A stretch of DNA of 11,294 bases, taken from NCBI GenBank assembly GCA_030039695.1, contig JASHVB010000791.1:1-11294 (forward strand), read 5' to 3'. Shown one piece after another: positions 6,967 to 11,294 of this stretch. The translations under genes were made by a program, and so were the position numbers. Each line of letters begins with the position of its first letter. The stretch's first letter is position 1. The notes beneath the pieces are model-generated. The model was not told the origin of the DNA, made no database searches, and worked only from the letters and a program-made list of their open reading frames with translations. The stretch comes from Acetobacteraceae bacterium. GTDB taxonomy: Bacteria; Pseudomonadota; Alphaproteobacteria; Acetobacterales; Acetobacteraceae.

Positions 6967-6972
6967 ATTATA
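6967..6972 (-). promoter_or_regulatory. Consensus -10 box TATAAT ahead of the efflux genes
   Basis: On the minus strand the sequence reads TTTGTCTATAATCTCC, with a perfect TATAAT. No good -35 is found at 16-18 bases (the best hexamer is GACATT), which would suit a promoter that needs an activator such as an AraC protein. A transcript from here would start near 6960, about 40 bases before the ATG at 6920 or 130 bases before that at 6830. Confidence 0.45.
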
Positions 6973-6984
6973 GACAAAGACCAT

Positions 6985-6995
6985 CGACAATGTCG
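6985..6995. promoter_or_regulatory. Palindrome CGACA-A-TGTCG beside the -10 box
   Basis: Two 5-base arms around one central base form a small dyad that lies 12 bases upstream of the TATAAT, in the place of the -35 region. This position would suit an operator or activator site. The arms are short, so chance is possible. Confidence 0.35.
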
Positions 6996-7136
6996 TCACC
7001 CGCGGCACCAGGCCGGGCAGCCCGTGCGGCGCTCATCCAACGGCCAGCCGCAGAATGTAGGCGCCACGTAATACATGCCAGCCGCATACGAGTGATTGAC
7101 GCCTTGCATAGTTTATTAGTCGCCTGCATTGGTGCC

Positions 7137-7152
7137 CTCAATCCCGATTGAG
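7137..7152 (-). terminator. Hairpin directly after the AraC stop
   Basis: CTCAAT (7137-7142) and ATTGAG (7147-7152) form a perfect 6-base stem with a 4-base loop, two bases beyond the TGA of the leftward AraC gene. No T-run follows, so it is at best a weak terminator or an RNA-stabilising end. If it works, the efflux genes depend on their own promoter. Confidence 0.35.
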
Positions 7153-7154
7153 CG

Positions 7155-7736
7155 TCACGGCATGTTCCGGCGGCGCCAGGTGTTGGGGCTGATTCCCACG
7201 ACATCGCGAAAAACCCGGCAATAATGCGCCTGATCTGCGAAGCCGCATGCCAAGGCGATCCGCGACAGTGGTTCCTGCGACTGCAACATGAGCTGCTTAG
7301 CCCGTTCAACACGCCGGGATCGAATGTAGCGACATACCGTCGTCCCAAACGTCATTTTGAAGGCGCGGGAAAAGTAGCTGTTGCTCAAGCGAACCTTGCT
7401 TGCGCAGTCGCTCAACCGGATCCTCGAATCCAGCGACTCGTCGATGAACTCCTTGATCTTGCGCGCTTGCCATCGCGCGAGAGTGCAAGTGCCAGGCGCG
7501 GAATCCGGAATCAGTGCCTGAGCAGCGTCGCCCTCGGCAACATCCCGCAGCATTGCCGCGGCGACCTTGATCTGTGACTTCGCTCGGAAGCGGTCCTCAT
7601 CCCACAGCCGTAAGGCAGCGTCCAGGCACGCAGTCACGATGGTCAGCGGTGGTGGGCGGTCCAGCGCCGATCTGGACTCCAACTGGTGCCGCGCCTGAAT
7701 CCCATCGACGCCTTCGATGAAGTGCACAGCGCTCAT
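7155..7736 (-). CDS. AraC/XylS-family transcriptional regulator, short form
   Basis: This 193-residue regulator has the standard double helix-turn-helix at its C-terminus. The first HTH lies near 105-127 (RLSDCASKVRLSNSYFSRAFK) and the second near 155-180 (EPLSRIALACGFADQAHYCRVFRDVVGISPNTWRR), which keeps all the family's key residues. The N-terminal ~85 residues are too short for a cupin-type ligand domain and match no domain I know. The ATG at 7736 is preceded at five bases by GAGGTGA (7748-7742). A GTG at 7745 overlaps the upstream stop (GTGA), but its only purine-rich stretch abuts it, so I prefer 7736; either way the gene is coupled to the fusion gene before it. It is a likely activator of the pump genes to its left; this is inferred from position. 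Confidence 0.9.
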   Translation of the reverse strand: MSAVHFIEGVDGIQARHQLESRSALDRPPPLTIVTACLDAALRLWDEDRFRAKSQIKVAAAMLRDVAEGDAAQALIPDSAPGTCTLARWQARKIKEFIDESLDSRIRLSDCASKVRLSNSYFSRAFKMTFGTTVCRYIRSRRVERAKQLMLQSQEPLSRIALACGFADQAHYCRVFRDVVGISPNTWRRRNMP

Positions 7737-7741
7737 CTTGG

Positions 7742-8449
7742 TCACCTCGCCATGCCTTCGACGCGCGCCTCGTTGGAAAGCGTCATCGGGTCGTCAAACT
7801 CGATGGGCCGGTGCCAAGCGTCTCGACTGCTTCCGGCGAATCGGACGAGCACTCGGCAGACCTGGTTCTGGTCGGCAAATCCACGGATCCCGGCTACATC
7901 GACCAGCGGTGTCGGGGGGTTCGACAGCAGTTGCTTGGCTTTGGCAACAGGCGCGGCCAGCAGCCAACGCTGTGGCGTACCTCCCGCGGCGGTTTTGAAG
8001 GCCCGTGAAAAATGGCGAACTGATAATTCGCAAGCCTGCGTTACCTGTTGCAGCGAGGGAAGTTTCCAAAGGTCGGAGAGCAGTACCTGCTTGCCACGGC
8101 GAAGCTGCAATGGCGCGAGACCTGCTGGCATGGGACGCGCGCGCCAGAGCGCACGAACAGGGCGTGTAATACAGGCAAGCACCTGCATCACTTTTCCATC
8201 GGCGAACCATGACAACGCGTCGCCCGGCTCGGTGAACTTCTCGGTCGGACCATCAGAGGCACGTCCAACGATCAGGACTGTGGCCGACGGCATTTTCGTT
8301 CCCCTGTCCCCAGTGTCCGTGCGATCATCGACGCTGGCAAAGATCGTCAGGTCATGATTCGCAATCTCCTGAACAAGGCGTTCGACGCTCCGGTCAAATG
8401 GCCATGGCGATGGATGCTCGACGATGTCAGGCACCCGAGCGTGCGTCAT
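7742..8449 (-). CDS. DUF302-like domain fused to an AraC DNA-binding domain
   Basis: A 235-residue protein with two parts. Residues 8-70 follow the DUF302 pattern seen in the stand-alone gene next door: VEHPSPWPFDRSVERLVQEIANHDLTIFASVDD, then MPSATVLIVG. The later DUF302 block (GTPLM..IDLPLKVLVW) is missing and the usual RIDH is VDDR. Residues 108-213 are an AraC domain: LAPLQLRRGKQVLLSDL and a good first HTH (131-152), while the second HTH has diverged (GIRGFADQNQVCRVLVRFAG instead of ACGF..H..R.F). AGGAGG (8457-8462) seven bases before ATG 8449 decides the start. The frame is open further to an ATG at 8686 that overlaps the previous stop (ATGA), so a 314-residue form is possible. The stop overlaps the next gene's GTG. 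It may sense through DUF302, or be a decaying copy. Confidence 0.8.
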   Translation of the reverse strand: MTHARVPDIVEHPSPWPFDRSVERLVQEIANHDLTIFASVDDRTDTGDRGTKMPSATVLIVGRASDGPTEKFTEPGDALSWFADGKVMQVLACITRPVRALWRARPMPAGLAPLQLRRGKQVLLSDLWKLPSLQQVTQACELSVRHFSRAFKTAAGGTPQRWLLAAPVAKAKQLLSNPPTPLVDVAGIRGFADQNQVCRVLVRFAGSSRDAWHRPIEFDDPMTLSNEARVEGMAR

Positions 8450-8682
8450 GCACCGGCCTCCTCTCCAACATCGACCGCCGATTTGCCCCGTGCCATGCAA
8501 TCCGCGATCGCGCGATCGGCCGTCACTGACCGTGGCGAGCGTGAGGCGACGCGGATCCAATGCAGACGCGACGGCGCGCGCTTCGACAATTTTCGTTGCC
8601 TCGAGCAGAATCATGCCGTGATGCGCGAGCCTCTCGCCGGTCATGACAGAGCTCTGCATTGCTTTCCGCGCAGGAGACGTCC
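8450..8682 (-). other. Spacer with open minus frame between DUF302 and the fusion gene
   Basis: This 233-base stretch stays open on the minus strand in the frame of the fusion gene and starts with an ATG that overlaps the DUF302 stop. The translation (GERLAHHGMILLEATKIVEARAVA, then ALDPRRLTLATVSD, then a Gly/Arg-rich part) begins with protein-like composition but matches no family I know. It could be an N-terminal extension, a remnant of a lost small gene read through, or an untranslated spacer. Confidence 0.35.
8457..8463 (-). promoter_or_regulatory. Ribosome binding site GAGGAGG for the fusion gene
   Basis: Read on the minus strand, GAGGAGG ends seven bases before the ATG at 8449. It is the best ribosome site in the right part and argues against the longer start at 8686. 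Confidence 0.7.
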
Positions 8683-9084
8683 TCATGGCGCAGTCGCCTT
8701 CTGCGCAATGTCCTGCAACGCCTCCGCCATGGCCTCGATCGAGGTGTTGGCGGTTACGTGCAGGCCATGGCGCTGCGCCAACCAGTTCAGATCGTTGTAG
8801 GAAAGCCAGGTGGTGCCTGACGTGTCATGCCAAACCAACACCTTCAGCGGCAGATCGATCCCGATCGTCTGGACGTCCTGCATCAACGGAGTGCCTGCCC
8901 TGGCATTTCCGAAGATCAACAGATCGGTCGATCGCAGCAACAGGCCTGCCGCGGCGGCGCTCATAGCATGATCGATACGCGCAAACACCGTCATGCCCCT
9001 GCCTCTCACGTCAGCCTCGAACCTGTTCATCGTGACTTCCGGGCCGTGGCTACTGCGCACGGTGATCAAGCCTTCTGCGGCCAT
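8683..9084 (-). CDS. Stand-alone DUF302 domain protein
   Basis: This 133-residue protein is one complete DUF302 domain (TT1751-like alpha/beta fold; biochemical role unknown). Family hallmarks are present in order: EGLITVRSSHGPEVTMNRFEADVRGRGMTVFARIDHA (4-40), LLIFGNARAGTPLMQ (55-69), IDLPLKVLVW (76-85) and TWLSYNDLNWLAQRHGL (92-108). No signal peptide or membrane helix is seen, so it is probably cytoplasmic. The ATG at 9084 has AGGAG seven bases upstream (9096-9092), which beats the open frame running on to 9444. It heads a leftward unit of three genes and is divergent from the large regulator at 9233. The neighbouring fusion carries a second, degraded DUF302, suggesting duplication. Confidence 0.93.
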   Translation of the reverse strand: MAAEGLITVRSSHGPEVTMNRFEADVRGRGMTVFARIDHAMSAAAAGLLLRSTDLLIFGNARAGTPLMQDVQTIGIDLPLKVLVWHDTSGTTWLSYNDLNWLAQRHGLHVTANTSIEAMAEALQDIAQKATAP

Positions 9085-9232
9085 TGCTTCGCTCCTGGGT
9101 TGAGCAAATCGTGTAGGCCGCAGCCTGCCGGTTCCTTGACGCAGTTCTGAAGAATTCTGTAGGTAGCTTGTCGTTGGCTCTTGGTGCGTGTACTTGTCCA
9201 AAAAGCCGTTATATAACAGAAGGTTACCGAGG
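9085..9232. promoter_or_regulatory. Divergent promoter region with palindrome GTTATATAAC
   Basis: The 148-base gap lies between the leftward DUF302 unit and the rightward regulator, so it must hold both promoters or their operators. A perfect 10-base palindrome GTTATATAAC occurs at 9208-9217 and contains -10-like hexamers on both strands. It sits only 15 bases before the ATG at 9233, which is close for a -10 of that gene. An AGAATTCT palindrome lies at about 9149-9156. I find no convincing -35/-10 pair on either strand. Confidence 0.45.
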
Positions 9233-11294
9233 ATGCTGGCTGCGGCCCGGGCGTCACTGTACAAGCGGGGCAAATGGGAGATCGACCTCGCCCGACGTGA
9301 GTTGCGCTCGGGCGGCAGCGTCGTGCCATTGGGCGGTCGCGCCTTCGAGGTCCTCGAGGTACTGGTGGGTGCAGCCGGCGAGCTCGTCAACAAGTACGAC
9401 ATCATCAATCGCGTATGGCCCGGCGCAGCGATTGAGGAAAACACGCTGCACGTTCACATATCGGCACTTCGTCGCGCACTGGGCGCTGATAGAGGCATGC
9501 TGAAGAACGTGTCCGGGCGAGGCTATCGGCTACTTGGCGCGTGGATTCTTCATGGGAATGAACCACAACACCGCCCGACAGACTTGAAGTCAGCGATCAC
9601 TCTCAGTCACGACTTGCCAATCACGGCGGTGATGTCTGAACCGGTGCGTTCATCATCTCCCCCATGCACCAACATACCGGAGCCGGTTTCCGGGCTGATC
9701 GGTCGCGACGGCGATCTGCGGGAAATTCTGAACCTCAGCGCGACGCAGCGGCTGGTCACGTTGACCGGCACCGGAGGCATCGGCAAGTCGCGGCTCGCCT
9801 TTGAAGTCGCACGACAGCAGGTGGCGAGGTTTGCCGACGGCGTCTGGGTTGCCGAGTTGGCGCCACTATCCGATCCCAACCTCGTGCCGGTCACCGTCGC
9901 CGCGGCGCTCCGGCTCGAACTCGCGTCGGGCACCGTGTCGCCAGAATCCGTGGCCAGCGCGCTTGGCCCCAAGCAGCTCATGCTTGTGCTCGACAATTGC
10001 GAGCATGTGGTCGATGCGGCGGCGCAAATGGCTGCGTTGCTGCTGCGCGCGAACCCGGTGCTGCACATCCTCGCCACAAGTCGCGAACCGCTCCGGACCG
10101 AGGGCGAATGGGTTTACCGGGTACCGCCGCTCGCTGTTCCGCCGGAAGAAGGCCCAGAAAACGACAACCCGAATCGCTATGGCGCCGTCCAATTGTTCGA
10201 AGAGCGAGCGCGCGCCGCCGGGACGAGCGTTTTGCCTGACGAGCGCACGGCGGCCTTGATCGCCTGCATCTGTCGTCGGCTCGATGGTATCCCGTTAGCG
10301 ATTGAGCTTGCAGCAGCCCGCGCCGCGTCGCTTGGGATAGAGGGCGTTGCGTCGGGCCTCGGCAGCCGTTTCCGGATCCTCGTTGGGGTGGGTCGCCGGA
10401 CTGCACTGCCCCGCCACCAGACGCTGCGAGGGACGCTCGACTGGAGCTACGAGCTGCTGACCGAGCCGGAACGTGTCGTGCTGCGTCGCCTGGGAATCTT
10501 CGCCGGCGGATTTACGCTCGAGGCCGCGGGCGCGGTCGTCGCGGACGACGCATTCTCGGCGATGGAGATCGTCGATTGCACGGTCAACCTGGTCTCGAAG
10601 TCGCTCGTGGTCATCGACGCCGGCAGCGCAGTGCCTCGCTACCGGTTGCTCGAAACGACCCGTGCCTACGCATTGGAACAACTAACACGGGCCGGCGCGG
10701 TTGACACGGTCGCACGCCGCCATGCACGATATTACCTGAACGTCGTTTCGACAATCGCAGCCAATTCGCAGACCGGACCAATCGACGCGCAATTGGCAGA
10801 CCAGGGCCCGTTGATCGACAACGTGCGTGCCGCACTCGACTGGGCATTTTCGCCGACAGGCGAGGCCGCGATCGGCGTGGCGCTGACGGCCGCGGCGGTC
10901 CCCATGTGGATGCACCTGGCCCTCGCCGAGGAGTGCCGCCTTCGGGTCGAACGTGCTCTCGCCGCCATTGCGGCCGGCGAAGCCAACGATGCGCGCTGTC
11001 AGATGCAGTTGCAGGCCGCACTCGCGACAGCGCTGCTGCTTACGAGAATTACTGTCACTGAGGCCGGAGCGGCCTGGACCAAGGCCCTCAAGATTGCCGA
11101 GAGCCTGGGCGATGTCGAGTACCAGTTACGCTCGCTTTGGGGCCTGTGGGCCTTCAACACCCTCAACGGGCAGCATCGCCTTGCTCTGACGCTGGCTCAG
11201 AAGTTCTATGCTCTGACGTCGGCGCGGCCCGATAGACTTGACCACCGCGTCTGCGACCGAATGATTGGCACGTCGCAGTATTATCTCGGCGATG
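9233..11294 (+). CDS. Winged-helix regulator with NB-ARC-type ATPase domain (3' end missing)
   Basis: At least 687 residues of a large single-chain regulator. Residues 8-102 are an OmpR/PhoB-type winged helix (WEIDLARRELRSGG, GRAFEVLEVL, IEENTLHVHISALRRALG, VSGRGYRLLG). After a ~60-residue linker comes an AP-ATPase/NB-ARC-like NTPase: Walker A GTGGIGKS (179-186), Walker B LMLVLDNCEH with Asp254, the sensor ATSREPL, and GIPLAIELAAAR (352-363), then RHQTLRGTLDWSYELL, an ARC2-like region and a helical C-terminal part starting near residue 490. The frame runs off the window. Such proteins bind DNA in a nucleotide- and ligand-controlled way. The ATG at 9233 has AGAAGG nine bases upstream. It is divergent from the DUF302/AraC unit and probably regulates it; that role is inferred from position only. 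Confidence 0.93.
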   Translation, partial: MLAAARASLYKRGKWEIDLARRELRSGGSVVPLGGRAFEVLEVLVGAAGELVNKYDIINRVWPGAAIEENTLHVHISALRRALGADRGMLKNVSGRGYRLLGAWILHGNEPQHRPTDLKSAITLSHDLPITAVMSEPVRSSSPPCTNIPEPVSGLIGRDGDLREILNLSATQRLVTLTGTGGIGKSRLAFEVARQQVARFADGVWVAELAPLSDPNLVPVTVAAALRLELASGTVSPESVASALGPKQLMLVLDNCEHVVDAAAQMAALLLRANPVLHILATSREPLRTEGEWVYRVPPLAVPPEEGPENDNPNRYGAVQLFEERARAAGTSVLPDERTAALIACICRRLDGIPLAIELAAARAASLGIEGVASGLGSRFRILVGVGRRTALPRHQTLRGTLDWSYELLTEPERVVLRRLGIFAGGFTLEAAGAVVADDAFSAMEIVDCTVNLVSKSLVVIDAGSAVPRYRLLETTRAYALEQLTRAGAVDTVARRHARYYLNVVSTIAANSQTGPIDAQLADQGPLIDNVRAALDWAFSPTGEAAIGVALTAAAVPMWMHLALAEECRLRVERALAAIAAGEANDARCQMQLQAALATALLLTRITVTEAGAAWTKALKIAESLGDVEYQLRSLWGLWAFNTLNGQHRLALTLAQKFYALTSARPDRLDHRVCDRMIGTSQYYLGD

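Larger units (their letters stand above)
6831..7154 (-). other. Upstream region of the efflux unit
   Basis: No gene is seen in this 324-base gap between the AraC gene and the pump, apart from a possible 30-codon N-terminal extension of the pump to 6920. It holds the probable efflux promoter (TATAAT at 6967-6972), a small palindrome (6985-6995) and a hairpin just after the AraC stop (7137-7152). It is the natural target for the neighbouring AraC-type regulators. Confidence 0.6.

Noticed and set aside
7686..8357. 223-codon plus-strand open frame opposite the AraC genes
   Set aside because: Low-complexity Ser/Arg-rich translation with no domain; it is the antisense shadow of two AraC genes with clear motifs.
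1..11294. CRISPR array, rRNA or tRNA genes
   Set aside because: No regularly spaced identical repeats and no recognisable RNA gene was found on either strand.

Overview
The window looks like an accessory stretch of an alphaproteobacterial chromosome, probably from the Bradyrhizobium/Rhizobiales sphere. The evidence is high GC by eye, GC-ending codons, a nitrate/sulfonate-type ABC ATPase, a winged-helix/NB-ARC-type regulator, stand-alone DUF302 and AraC/efflux families. This taxonomic reading is inference; no marker gene is present.

Left part (1-2295, + strand) is a scrapyard. A nitrate/sulfonate/taurine-type ABC ATPase enters from the left and ends at 389. The permease expected after it is reduced to a 33-codon frame opening with an ATGA overlap. 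Next comes a 217-residue open frame with an excellent ribosome binding site. Its first ~52 residues resemble the N-terminus of an ISKra4-type transposase, and the rest resembles the C-terminal half of a KAP-family P-loop NTPase without Walker A or B. That NTPase frame is cut by a TAG at 1234 and stays open to 1479. From about 1480 to 2295 I see no gene, only degenerate repeats, one direct repeat pair and one long inverted repeat.

Middle part (2296-6920, - strand) is an intact three-gene unit read right to left. It holds an EmrB-like MFS pump of the DHA2 type, an EmrA/HlyD-like periplasmic adaptor whose start overlaps the pump's stop (ATGA), and a DegP/HtrA-type periplasmic protease with two PDZ domains and a twin-arginine-like signal peptide. 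A perfect TATAAT box with a small palindrome beside it lies ahead of the pump. No outer-membrane TolC-type partner is in the window.

Right part (7155-9084, - strand) holds three small genes in the same direction: a stand-alone DUF302 protein, a DUF302-like/AraC fusion, and a short AraC-type regulator. The two AraC domains share unusual residues, and the fusion has a decayed second helix-turn-helix. Divergently (9233 to the right edge, + strand) lies a large regulator with an OmpR-type winged helix, an NB-ARC/AP-ATPase-type NTPase and a helical C-terminal part that runs off the window.

Together the right two thirds suggest an inducible envelope-stress or detoxification island. The AraC and ATPase regulators would sense a compound, DUF302 modules could take part in sensing or binding, the EmrAB-like pump exports, and the HtrA protease handles damaged periplasmic protein. 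The functional link is inferred from gene order only. The most unusual item is the DUF302-AraC fusion beside a free DUF302 gene.
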